Below, one piece after another: positions 55,945 through 64,000 of a stretch of 64,000 nt of DNA (positions are counted from its first letter, which is position 1; each line of letters begins with the position of its first letter). A program made the position numbers and the translations under genes. The DNA is from Pycnococcus provasolii (taxonomy: Eukaryota; Chlorophyta; Pseudoscourfieldiophyceae; Pseudoscourfieldiales; Pycnococcaceae), in contig OW568873.1 of assembly GCA_938743325.2 (NCBI GenBank), positions 744,001-808,000 on the forward strand. The letters run 5' to 3'. The notes under the pieces were generated by a model that saw nothing but the letters and a program-made list of their open reading frames with translations, was not told where the DNA came from and searched no databases.

Positions 55945-56449
55945 CGTCGTCTTTGGAGTGGAGGAGGAGAGTGATTGAACGGCGGGTGGCGGCGGGCCTT
56001 GAAAGGGGAGGAACAGGTGACAGGTGGGGGGAACCACCTCCGCGTTCGCCTGTTCGAGTTGTCGTGATCGATCGATCCCCGATCATTCCCAACCTTTTGG
56101 GAATCTCTCTCGAACCCTCTTCCTTCCTCTCTGCCAGCAGGCCTGCAGTCGCCCTGGATCTGGAGACGCTCTACGATAGTCGCCCGGGTTAGGGTTAGGG
56201 TTAGGGTTAGGGTTAGGGTTAGGGTTAGGGTTTCTTGTTCTTGCTCTCGTCGTCCCGTTGCACCTTGGTTGTGGTTCTTTCGGAAGTAAAAACTTTTTAG
56301 TAGTGTCACACTTTTTCTCGTCGTGTTTATTTACACCTAGGGTACGATAGGTGCTTGGCATACTGTACTCTCGAGCAACGTTATAATAAGTAGAAAAAAA
56401 AACATGCTTCTAAATACTTCTTACTGTATAATTTCCCACCGGTCCTTGG
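55945..56449. other. MAK16 promoter and rhomboid 3' flank
   Basis: 505 bases with the telomere-like array at 56187-56232 and a short A-rich stretch near 56390. No gene is seen. A CGATCGATCGAT word occurs at about 56068. Confidence 0.55.
56187..56232. promoter_or_regulatory. Perfect (TTAGGG)7 array
   Basis: Seven uninterrupted TTAGGG units flanked by GGG and TTT, upstream of MAK16. It is the cleanest telomere-like array in the window. Confidence 0.9.
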
Positions 56450-57391
56450 TTATCGCCTCGTGCGCTCGTCGCCGCTCGGAAGGCCGTTCAGCGCTAGCAC
56501 GAGTACGACGCCTGCGAGCGCACCGCCTAAGTGCGCGACGTGACCGACGGGCAAGCCCGCGAGCGTTGCGCCGCCAGCGACCTGATTGCGAACTTCGTCG
56601 CGCACACGCTCGACGACAAACTGGCCGAGAATCACGCTCTCTAGAAGAGTTCGCCACTGAAGTCCGCGCAGGAGCTTGACGAGCGCGGAGACGGCAAATA
56701 GCCCAAACACGGCGCCAGACGCACCCACGGACACGATCGGCGAAGCTGGCTGGAGCAGGTAGCTGAGCAAATTAGCACCTATGCCCGTTGCTAAGTACGC
56801 GAACCAAACGCCGAACGTGCCCTCCTCCTCCTCCACGAGCTTACCAAAAATGTACAGGAAAAAGGCGTTGCTCGAGAGGTGCGCGTAGTTGGCGTGACAG
56901 AACGTTGACGTGACGAACTGAAACCAAACAGGTCGCTGGTGGTTCAAGTACAGCCACTTGACCCAGTTCTGGTGAAAGAGGTGGTCAAGTGCGAACAACA
57001 CGAAGTTGATTGCGAGTAGAGCGAAGACGCCATTGTACGACGGTCCGTTGATTCTGCGACCACCACCGCCGCCGCCAGCTCTCGCCGCTTTCTCGTCGGA
57101 GTCGTTCAAGAGCGCCCGAAGTCGTGCGTCGGAGTCATCTCTGCTTGAAGCGTGCAGGCGCGTGTTTGACGCCGCACCCCCCCACGTGGATTGGTTCCAG
57201 AACGGCAAGCTGGAGTGGTGTCTCTTTTTGTGCGCCGGCGCGTTGGTGGGAGCTATCGGCGGAGCGTTCCACTGCGACGGGAGCCGCCCTCCTCCGTGCG
57301 CGTACGCTGCCATCGTAACTGCGGGTCGTAGTCTGCGGGTTGACTTCTTCCAGCCAGACAGACAGACAGAGCCTTTGCGAGTAGCCAACAT
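56450..57391 (-). CDS. Rhomboid intramembrane protease, probably plastid
   Basis: A 313-residue protein from the ATG at 57391; the longer frame begins with GTG. The leader is Arg/Ser/Lys-rich (MLATRKGSVCLSGWKK) and looks like an organelle transit peptide. Six hydrophobic spans follow from about residue 118. The rhomboid signature is intact: WFQFVTSTFCHANYAHLSSN in the loop and TM2, GASGAVFG with the nucleophile Ser, and GHVAHLGGALAG with the catalytic His. Plant plastid rhomboids (RBL10/11) act in envelope protein and lipid homeostasis; the substrate is unknown. Confidence 0.92.
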   Translation of the reverse strand: MLATRKGSVCLSGWKKSTRRLRPAVTMAAYAHGGGRLPSQWNAPPIAPTNAPAHKKRHHSSLPFWNQSTWGGAASNTRLHASSRDDSDARLRALLNDSDEKAARAGGGGGGRRINGPSYNGVFALLAINFVLFALDHLFHQNWVKWLYLNHQRPVWFQFVTSTFCHANYAHLSSNAFFLYIFGKLVEEEEGTFGVWFAYLATGIGANLLSYLLQPASPIVSVGASGAVFGLFAVSALVKLLRGLQWRTLLESVILGQFVVERVRDEVRNQVAGGATLAGLPVGHVAHLGGALAGVVLVLALNGLPSGDERTRR

Positions 57392-57680
57392 ACGCCTTGT
57401 AAGCGGGTCGGAAACAAGCAAGTCACGAGTGCGGATGGCGTGGCACACGGCAGGTGCGTGCGAGGGGGAAACCGAAGGGGGCGGGGGGGAGGGAAACGGA
57501 TAAGGGTCCACACAAGGCGGGGCGAATTTGGGGGATCCCTCCTTGCACCTTGATCGGTCGAGGAATTACTACTGCTAACTGCCCACTTGCCGGCCCATCT
57601 TGTATCTCACAAACAAACAAAACGTCACAGATATGTTCAAGACATGTTTACAGAACTCTTTACTTTCCATGTAGTTCGTC

Positions 57681-59396
57681 TTAATGCTTGAAATGCCTCA
57701 CGCCCGTCGTGAAGAGCGCGACGCCGTACTTGTCGCAGCACTCCACGGCGTCGGAGTCGCGCATGCTTCCACCGGGGTGCGCGATGACGGAAACGCCCGC
57801 TTGGCACGCCTTCTCCACGCTATCGTTCCAACTGAACGGAAAGAAGGCGTCGCTCGCGAGGCTCGATCCCTTCGCCTCGTCGCCAGCCTTTTCCAACGCA
57901 ATGCGCACGCTGTTGACGCGATTCGGCTGTCCCGATCCCATGCCAAGCAGTCGGCCATCCTTCGCGACGGCAATGGCGTTGCTCTTGACGTGCTTGACGA
58001 TCGTCCACGCGAGGCGCAGGTCCGTCATCTGCTCGTCTGTCGCGGTCGCCTCAGCTGCCTTCTCGAACGGTGCGGTGTCTCCCGTCACGTCGTCAGCAGA
58101 CTGCGCGAGGAATCCGCCACCCACCTGCCTCCAGCTGAGCTTCGCCGCGTCGCGAGGTGGCGCTTCGAGAATACGCAGCGTCTTCGACTTGCCCTTGAGC
58201 ACCTCGAGTCCCTCAGGCGTGTACGACGGCGCGATGACAATCTCGTAGAACATGCGCGTCTCACCATCCTCCGGCGATCGGAACTCGCGGATCTCACGTG
58301 CGAGGTCGGCGTCGACCGTCGTGTTGAACGCGACGATTCCACCGAACGCCGATATGTGGTCTGCGCGCACGGCGCAGCGGTACGCCTCCAGCAGGTCGCG
58401 ATTCGCGCCGACGACCGCAGCTCCGCACGGGTTCGTGTGCTTCACGATGACGCACGCATCCTCCTTGATGTCGCTCACGCACGAGTACGCCGCGTCGGCG
58501 TCGAGGTAGTTGTTGTACGACATCTCCTTTCCATGGTGCTGCACGGCGCGCGCCACGCCGCCTCCGCCATTCTCGCGAAGGCTGTCATCCTGGTAGAACG
58601 CCGCTGGCTGGTGCGGATTCTCACCATAGCGCAGCGGAACGCTCTGGCTGACTGGGATGACCGCCGCGGGGGGCAGGCTGTTGGGCTCCGCGAACCCCGC
58701 GTTGTCCCAGAGCCACTCGCTGACGGACGCGTCGTACGCGGCGCAGTGCTGGAACGCCTTCCACGCGAGACGCCGGCGCAGGTTGGCGTCGACGGACTTG
58801 CTTTCGATGGCGTCGCACACTTCGTCGTAGTCCGCGGGGTCGACGACGACGAGAACGTCGTCGTGGTTCTTGGCGGCTGCGCGTATCATCGCGGGTCCTC
58901 CAATGTCGATGTTCTCGACAGCCTCCTCCCACGTCGGAGTTTTGTCCGGGTTCGTGACTGTGGCTCGGAACGGGTAGAGGTTGACGACGACGACGTCGAT
59001 GGTATCGATTTTGTGTTCCTCAAGCTTGGCAACGTGTTCTGGCATACCCCTTCTGGCAAGGATTCCTCCGTGAATGGCTGGGTGCAGCGTCTTGACGCGT
59101 CCGTCGAGCATTTCGGGGAAGTTTGTGACTTCGTCGACGGGCGTGACGGGTAAGCTTTGCGCTTCAATGAACTTCGCGGATCCTCCGGTGGAGATGAGCT
59201 GCACTCCCGCGTCGTGCAGGCGACGAGCGAGCTTGTCAAGGTTGTGTTTGTCTGACACGCTAACCAGAGCGCGCTTCATGGCGGCGTGCGCCATGACAGA
59301 TCGCCGAGTAGACTGTAATCCCGTTTGGTTCTTCGAAGATCGTGCTCTATGACAACGACGAGTAGCTGATCGTTCCGCGGAACCGGAGGCGAGCAT
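57681..59396 (-). CDS. purH: PurH: AICAR transformylase / IMP cyclohydrolase
   Basis: A 571-residue bifunctional enzyme for the last two steps of IMP synthesis (AICAR + 10-formyl-THF to FAICAR, then ring closure). The ATG at 59396 is followed by an Arg/Ser-rich leader of about 35-40 residues, fitting plastid import as in plants. IMPCH words: STGGSAKF, LDGRVKTLHPAIHGGILA, NLYPF, IDIGGPAMIRAAAKNHDDV. AICARFT words: LRYGENPHQPAAFY, KHTNPCGAAV, AFGGIVAFN, VKHVKSNAIAV, FFPFSWNDSVEKAC, IAHPGGSMRDSDAV, and the C-terminal GVRHFKH. The length is slightly above the bacterial PurH norm because of the leader. Confidence 0.97.
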   Translation of the reverse strand: MLASGSAERSATRRCHRARSSKNQTGLQSTRRSVMAHAAMKRALVSVSDKHNLDKLARRLHDAGVQLISTGGSAKFIEAQSLPVTPVDEVTNFPEMLDGRVKTLHPAIHGGILARRGMPEHVAKLEEHKIDTIDVVVVNLYPFRATVTNPDKTPTWEEAVENIDIGGPAMIRAAAKNHDDVLVVVDPADYDEVCDAIESKSVDANLRRRLAWKAFQHCAAYDASVSEWLWDNAGFAEPNSLPPAAVIPVSQSVPLRYGENPHQPAAFYQDDSLRENGGGGVARAVQHHGKEMSYNNYLDADAAYSCVSDIKEDACVIVKHTNPCGAAVVGANRDLLEAYRCAVRADHISAFGGIVAFNTTVDADLAREIREFRSPEDGETRMFYEIVIAPSYTPEGLEVLKGKSKTLRILEAPPRDAAKLSWRQVGGGFLAQSADDVTGDTAPFEKAAEATATDEQMTDLRLAWTIVKHVKSNAIAVAKDGRLLGMGSGQPNRVNSVRIALEKAGDEAKGSSLASDAFFPFSWNDSVEKACQAGVSVIAHPGGSMRDSDAVECCDKYGVALFTTGVRHFKH

Positions 59397-59747
59397 CACG
59401 AGGAGGGAGTCACCAGTGATACAGAAGCGGAGGGGAGAGGAGAGGGGAAAACTTCGAAAAACGGAGTCGGAAAGGAAAGGAAAGGAAAGGAAAGGGGCGC
59501 CGCCGCCGGGAAAAGGAAAAGGACGGGCAGTTAGTTGGCAGGGGCGGGAGAAGGGAAAATAAACGCCCGATCGAAATCAATCTCAGAAAGTCGGGTTTTT
59601 GAACTAGGGGTTAGGTTGGGGAGCACTACTGTTCGGGTTTTTCGTTTCTTTGTTCATTTGTGCGTGTGTGTGTGTCATTATTTTTCTATGTCTTCTTTTT
59701 TCTTGCGCTGACGGTCGCGACTATATTTACAACTAGTATATGTATTC
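59397..59747. promoter_or_regulatory. Head-to-head promoter of PurH and NOL9
   Basis: 351 bases. It holds a (GGAAA)n repeat at about 59471-59496, one GGGGTTAGGTTGGGG telomere-like word at about 59608, and a GT repeat near 59662. No gene is seen. Confidence 0.5.
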
Positions 59748-61646
59748 ATGCCGCCCCCGTTGAAGAAGAGACTCAAGTCAGGGAAGAGACTCAAGCAGCA
59801 GCAGCAGCAGCAGCAGCACCGCCATGGACTCGCCTCTCCTGCCGACTTGTTGGACGACTTGGTCGAAGGCGAAGAATCTCGCTTCTTGCACCTCGGTCAG
59901 CACGGTTCTGCGCCTACCACCTCATCACCAGATACCACCGCATTCACCTACTCGCGCGCAAACGGAGTGCTCCGCCTCGCGCCGGGAGCACGCGTCGCCG
60001 TCACGCGCAGGGAGCGAAACGACCAGCAGAACGCGCACGGAGAACCTTGTCGAGACCCGTGCGACAAAGTCAACGTGAAAGTCACCGCAGGTACGCTCGA
60101 AATCGGGAACGGGTATTTGCTAACGCCTTCGTCGTCGCCTGTCACTGTTCCGATATGCGCGGCGTCGCTGTTGGCAAGTGCCGCCGCTTCGTCAAACGCG
60201 ACGGCTTCTTCCCCAGAGCTTCTTACCGACACGTCACGGGCGCTCACGCTGCGGGCGATATCCACGCCGGCGGTTGGCCAAGGGACGCAAACGCCACTCG
60301 TGCTCGCGCCTACCGTGACCGTCGTGCAGTTTGAGACGCCAACTGGACGTGAGGGTGGCGTACTCGACGAACTCGACTTTCAACCAACGGACGATACGCA
60401 GAACGACGACGCGTGGATGACGCAAATCGAAACGGCCGTGAGCGATGCTCTGGCAGGCCGTATCGTGGTCGCAGCTGCGGTGGGATCGAAGGGAACGGGA
60501 AAAAGCACTCTGCTGCGTCGACTGACGAATGCTCTCCTCTCGCGTGGTAACGTGAGACGCGTGCTGTGGCTTGACCTCGACGTGGGGCAACCTGAGCTGT
60601 CCCCGCCGGGTCTCGTGAGCCTGAGTGCCGTTGACGCGGCGGGAACGACGCTCGAAGATGGGCCGCTGCTGCTGCGATCACCCGCTCACCAGCGCAATCC
60701 TATCACGTGCTACGCGGTTGGCGGACCAAGTCCTCAGCACGACCCGGGCGCGTACGCGGAGGCGGCTTTGCAGCTGGCGGCGGAGGCGCGCCGTCGCCTC
60801 GACGATCCGCACGATGCAGCTGGTGCGGTGGTGATAAACACACACGGATGGTGCACGGGTCTTGGCCAAGTACTCACGCAGCAAGCTTTGCAGGCGTCGT
60901 CTCCCACGCATCTGTTTGTTATGCAGGATTCCGGTGCGAGTGCTGGCGACGGCGGCGGCGACGAGGAGGAGGAGGAGGAGGAGGAGGAGGAGGAGGAGGA
61001 GGACGAGGACGAAGCGCCACCAGTGTCGTCGTCGTCGTCGTCTTCGGCTCTCGCAGCCTATTGGATAGGTGTGCACCATGCATCCATGCCTATTCGCGTG
61101 ACTTCGCTTCCCGCCGTCGTCACCACACCATCGTCGTGCATGCCAACGGCATCTGATCGTCGAACCGCCTCGTGGCTTCGGTGGTGCGAGCGCGTCGTCA
61201 TTGCACATGGGGGCACAATGCACGGGCCACCGAGATTGGCCGGTGTCGCGCTCGCCGCCGCGACGCCTTACGCGGTTCCCCTGAGCGCAGTCGCCATTCT
61301 TCACGACGGCGAGGTTTCGCAGGAGCACCTTCCAGGTTTGCTCAACGCGTCCGTGGTTGCGCTGCAGACGTCAACCGCACACGGCGCGCCGTCTCTCGGC
61401 TTGGGCCTGGTTCGCACGTCCGGCGACCCGCTTCTTATACTCACCGCCATACCATTGTCAACCGCGCGCACGTCCTGCCGCGCCTTGCTTGCGGGTGTTC
61501 GCGGCCTGGAGTTGCCTCTTTCCTTCCTCGACAGCGCGTCGTGCGCTTACGCGGCATCCGGAAACCTCAGCCTTCAGGTTTCCGGCAGCGCGGGCAGTGC
61601 ACCACAACGCGCTCGTCGCAACCTGCAGCGACGAGCGCAAACGTAA
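59748..61646 (+). CDS. NOL9: NOL9/Grc3-type polynucleotide 5'-kinase
   Basis: A 632-residue protein from the ATG at 59748. The basic head (MPPPLKKRLKSGKRLKQ, then poly-Gln) looks like a nucleolar signal. A beta-rich N-domain leads to the Clp1/Grc3 kinase core: P-loop GSKGTGKST (about 246), VLWLDLDVGQPELSPPGLVS, NPITCYAVGGPSPQHDPGAY, VINTHGWCTGLG. An acidic Glu run (about 405-422) interrupts the core. NOL9/Grc3 phosphorylates the 26S rRNA intermediate after ITS2 cleavage, so this pairs functionally with MAK16 in 60S maturation. Confidence 0.88.
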   Translation: MPPPLKKRLKSGKRLKQQQQQQQHRHGLASPADLLDDLVEGEESRFLHLGQHGSAPTTSSPDTTAFTYSRANGVLRLAPGARVAVTRRERNDQQNAHGEPCRDPCDKVNVKVTAGTLEIGNGYLLTPSSSPVTVPICAASLLASAAASSNATASSPELLTDTSRALTLRAISTPAVGQGTQTPLVLAPTVTVVQFETPTGREGGVLDELDFQPTDDTQNDDAWMTQIETAVSDALAGRIVVAAAVGSKGTGKSTLLRRLTNALLSRGNVRRVLWLDLDVGQPELSPPGLVSLSAVDAAGTTLEDGPLLLRSPAHQRNPITCYAVGGPSPQHDPGAYAEAALQLAAEARRRLDDPHDAAGAVVINTHGWCTGLGQVLTQQALQASSPTHLFVMQDSGASAGDGGGDEEEEEEEEEEEEEDEDEAPPVSSSSSSSALAAYWIGVHHASMPIRVTSLPAVVTTPSSCMPTASDRRTASWLRWCERVVIAHGGTMHGPPRLAGVALAAATPYAVPLSAVAILHDGEVSQEHLPGLLNASVVALQTSTAHGAPSLGLGLVRTSGDPLLILTAIPLSTARTSCRALLAGVRGLELPLSFLDSASCAYAASGNLSLQVSGSAGSAPQRARRNLQRRAQT

Positions 61647-61856
61647 TAATGTAATTATAGTCCGCGCAGCGCGGATGGATATGTAAAAGATGATATATGT
61701 AAAAGAGGTTTTTCTAGACTTAAAGTTCTAATAACACAGATAATATAAATAGATAGATTTATACATAAGGTGCCGCTCCGCATGGTGCTCACAGCCATCC
61801 AACGCCGTTGACTTCTCCATCTTTTGCCCAACGCTTGACGACGACAGTCATAGCAA

Positions 61857-62028
61857 GCTATGACGCTCGCCATATCGATGTTGGCTCCGCACCCATGCTA
61901 TGACGCTCGCCATATCGATGTTGGCTCCGCAGTCCGCACCCATGCTATGACGCTCGCCATATCGATGTTGGCTCCGCAGTCCGCACCCATGCTATGACGC
62001 TCGCCATATCGATGTTGGCTCCGCACCC
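61857..62028. repeat. 40/47-bp tandem repeat, 4 units
   Basis: The unit GCTATGACGCTCGCCATATC through TTGGCTCCGCACCCAT occurs four times (starts 61857, 61897, 61944, 61991). Units 2 and 3 carry an extra 7-bp duplication (GTCCGCA). Each unit holds a CCATATCGATGTTGG near-palindrome. Confidence 0.9.
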
Positions 62029-62465
62029 GGGCGCCGGGCACGGAGCCACGGGCCCACGGCGTTTGGTGGTGGCGGCAAGGGTCGGATCACGCCGCCCGCG
62101 TAGAAGCGGTGCTGGTGGAATTGGGAACGGCTCTCCATACCATTTGGCGGCTGGAAGACCTCCCTCCGCGTCCTTATCTTCAGGTGTTCTCGGAGACTCG
62201 GATCGTCTTGAGAACGCGCGGAATCGTCCACCTCCAGGAACACCAGGTTGTTTGCCGGTGCGCCGAGCGGACAGACCACGAAATCGATGTTCGCACACCG
62301 GCCCGCGCCGTCGTGCAAACACGAAAAGTCGATCCGAAACTCCCGGCGGAAAGGGCTGCGGGGCCGCGAGCCGCACACCGGCAACGTCGTCAGCACGTCG
62401 TGTAGAAACGCCATATCTGAATTCTTCTTCGTCACGAGCGGGATCCCCAAAGTGGCCCCAAAAGC
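62028..62465 (-). pseudogene. Decayed coding remnant, possible endonuclease-like
   Basis: The minus strand has a protein-like stretch (LVTKKNSDMAFLHDVLTT, FRREFRIDFSCLHDG, CANIDFVVCPLGAPANNLVF, LEVDD). The RIDF .. FLEVDD spacing is like a PD-(D/E)XK nuclease core, but the family is not certain. The end runs into the tandem repeat, whose units read ANIDMASVIA in a neighbouring frame, so the repeat may have grown from this gene. No intact start-to-stop gene is visible; it looks broken. Confidence 0.35.
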
Positions 62466-62716
62466 AAAATTTGAATGCCACCCAAGGTTGTATCCCCGTT
62501 ACCCAAAGGTGCGTAGAAGAAACGGAAATGTCTGGTCTTCCCCGCAGCCCGGAGGGAGGGGACCCCTGTTTGCCATCATAAAAAGTCGTTGGGTGACGTC
62601 GCCTGTTTCTGTTTCCCTTCTCGAAGGGGCGCCCCTTCGCAAGCAACCCTCAACCGACGACGTTTTTCTATCTCGCCATCCTCCGATCACTTCTGCTTCT
62701 TTTCTTGTCAGTCGTT

Positions 62717-64000
62717 ATGATGTCGTCGCGCTCGTTCTCGCGCCCACGTGGGTCAGGGTTAGGGTCATCTGGCCTGGGTCTTGGTGGTGGTGGTGGTGGT
62801 GCTCGTGCCGTGGTGAGGTGTGGTGGGGCTCGCAGTGCCCGTGTGGTGTGCGTCGCCACGCCCTCCAAGCCGCCTGCCTCGACCGCGCCGCGCCGCTCGA
62901 AAGTCGAGGAAATCAAAGAAAACTCCGACTTTCTTAGACACCCGCTCATGGAAGAACTCAAAAGCACCGAGCCGTTCATCAACGAGCCAGCGATGCAGCT
63001 CATGAAGTTTCACGGATCGTACATGCAGGACCACCGCGAGAAGCGCGCGTTCGGACAGGGCAAGTTCTACCAGTTCATGATGCGAACGCGACAGCCTGCG
63101 GGAAAGGTGTCCAACCAGCTCTACCTCACGATGGACGACCTCGCGAACGAGTACGGAAACGGAACGCTGCGGCTCACCACAAGGCAGACGTACCAGCTGC
63201 ACGGCGTGCTCAAGCAGGATCTCAAGACGGTGTTCAGCACAGTCATCAAAAACATGGGATCCACGCTCGGCGCGTGCGGCGACGTCAACCGAAACGTGTG
63301 CGGGCCGCCGGCGCCGTACACCAACCGGCCGGAGTACGCGCACTGCGAGAAGCTGTGCCACGACCTTGCCGACCTGCTCGCGCCGCAGGCGGGATCGTAC
63401 TACGACGTCTGGCTCGACGGCGAGAAGTTCATGAGCCTCGAGCGTGAGAACCCGGAGGTGACCAAGGCTCGTGCTGACAACAGCCACGGAACGAACTACG
63501 TCGGCAGCCCGGAGCCCATCTACGGCAGCCTGTTCCTGCCACGCAAGTTTAAGATTGCGTGCACGGTGCCCGGCGACAACTCCGTCGACATCTTCACGAA
63601 CGACATTGCCATCGTGTGCATGCACGACGACGCCGGCGAGGTGTACGGATACAACATCTACGTCGGCGGCGGCATGGGGCGGTCGCACCGCAACAACGCG
63701 ACGTTCCCTCGCGTCGCCACCGCGCTCGGGTTTGTGCCCAAGGAGGACATCTTCTACGCCGTGAAGGCGATCGTGTGCACGCAGCGCGACTACGGGCGCC
63801 GCGACGATCGCAAGCAGGCGCGCTTGAAGTACCTCATTAACGACTGGGGCATCGACAAGTTCCGCGCGGTGACGGAGCAGTACTACGGCAAGAAGTTCAA
63901 GACCATGGAGGAGGAGCCTGCGTGGGAGTGGCTTGATTACCTTGGATGGGGTGAGCAGGAGCCCAACGGCCTGCTGTACTGGGGCATCAACGTCGAGAAC
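62717..64000 (+). CDS. SIR: Ferredoxin-sulfite reductase, 5' part (runs off the window)
   Basis: 428 codons from the ATG pair at 62717; no stop before the window ends. The enzyme reduces sulfite to sulfide with ferredoxin, siroheme and a 4Fe-4S cluster in the plastid. The leader of about 45 residues ([14 protein letters not shown], Gly run, [10 protein letters not shown]) is a good transit peptide with cleavage near VCVA. Plant SiR words follow: [100 protein letters not shown]. The cluster-binding cysteines would lie beyond the window. The GSTLGACGD wording favours SiR over nitrite reductase. Confidence 0.96.
   Translation, partial: MMSSRSFSRPRGSGLGSSGLGLGGGGGGARAVVRCGGARSARVVCVATPSKPPASTAPRRSKVEEIKENSDFLRHPLMEELKSTEPFINEPAMQLMKFHGSYMQDHREKRAFGQGKFYQFMMRTRQPAGKVSNQLYLTMDDLANEYGNGTLRLTTRQTYQLHGVLKQDLKTVFSTVIKNMGSTLGACGDVNRNVCGPPAPYTNRPEYAHCEKLCHDLADLLAPQAGSYYDVWLDGEKFMSLERENPEVTKARADNSHGTNYVGSPEPIYGSLFLPRKFKIACTVPGDNSVDIFTNDIAIVCMHDDAGEVYGYNIYVGGGMGRSHRNNATFPRVATALGFVPKEDIFYAVKAIVCTQRDYGRRDDRKQARLKYLINDWGIDKFRAVTEQYYGKKFKTMEEEPAWEWLDYLGWGEQEPNGLLYWGINVEN

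Larger units (their letters stand above)
61647..62716. other. 1.1-kb intergenic region with repeat and decayed coding remnant
   Basis: AT-rich to about 61780, then the 40/47-bp tandem repeat, then a minus-strand coding-like remnant, then the sulfite reductase promoter. No complete gene is visible. Confidence 0.5.

Noticed and set aside
61857-62028. CRISPR-like array
   Set aside because: Four adjacent units without unique spacers in a eukaryotic context; it is a plain tandem repeat.

Overview
The window looks like nuclear DNA from a small, GC-rich, intron-poor green alga. A prasinophyte-type chlorophyte is my best guess, but nothing here fixes a genus. The reasons are: a plant-type SnRK2 kinase; a ferredoxin sulfite reductase, PurH and rhomboid with plastid-like leaders; an HPP-family plastid nitrite-transporter homologue; pherophorin-like PPPSPPP tracts in a giant secreted protein; and centriole or cilium families (enkurin, Sfi1-like). 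Most genes are single long open frames less than 300 bp apart, with alternating convergent 3' ends and head-to-head 5' ends. Starts were placed at real ATG codons, often well inside the longest open frame.

Layout. 0-10 kb: an LRRC40-like LRR protein and a 2,367-residue secreted protein with FYGL motifs. 10-23 kb: enkurin protein, an unknown, SnRK2, an EGF/RING membrane protein and a 1,342-residue Sfi1/Kelch/coiled-coil protein. 23-26 kb: an AT-richer island with hairpins, a QPYQ-repeat frame and coding-like fragments. 26-34.5 kb: ABCG transporter, STK19 homologue, an RCC1/U-box protein with near-identical DNA repeats, HPP transporter and a Pro/Lys-rich protein. 34.7-37.1 kb: a broken Ty1/copia-type remnant between 99-bp inverted repeats, with a 35-bp hairpin array. 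37.5-45 kb: two + genes, a two-TM protein, a broken helicase fossil and a PH-domain protein with a dynamin-like tail. 46-54 kb: type III glutamine synthetase, whose start codon appears to be cut off by an intron, then coiled-coil, RRM and WD40 genes. 55-64 kb: MAK16, rhomboid, PurH, NOL9/Grc3, a decayed region with a 40/47-bp tandem repeat, and the 5' two-thirds of sulfite reductase, which runs off the end.

Themes. Nitrogen and sulfur assimilation (HPP, GSIII, SiR) and ribosome biogenesis (MAK16, NOL9) are represented but not clustered as operons. Short interstitial TTAGGG/CCCTAA arrays sit 80-340 bp upstream of several start codons, which suggests a telo-box-like promoter element. I see no CRISPR array and cannot support any tRNA or rRNA gene. 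No coherent new multigene system is evident. The most unusual items are the ATG-adjacent intron of GSIII, the 35-bp hairpin array in the copia remnant, the fold-back element at 11.75 kb and several odd domain fusions.
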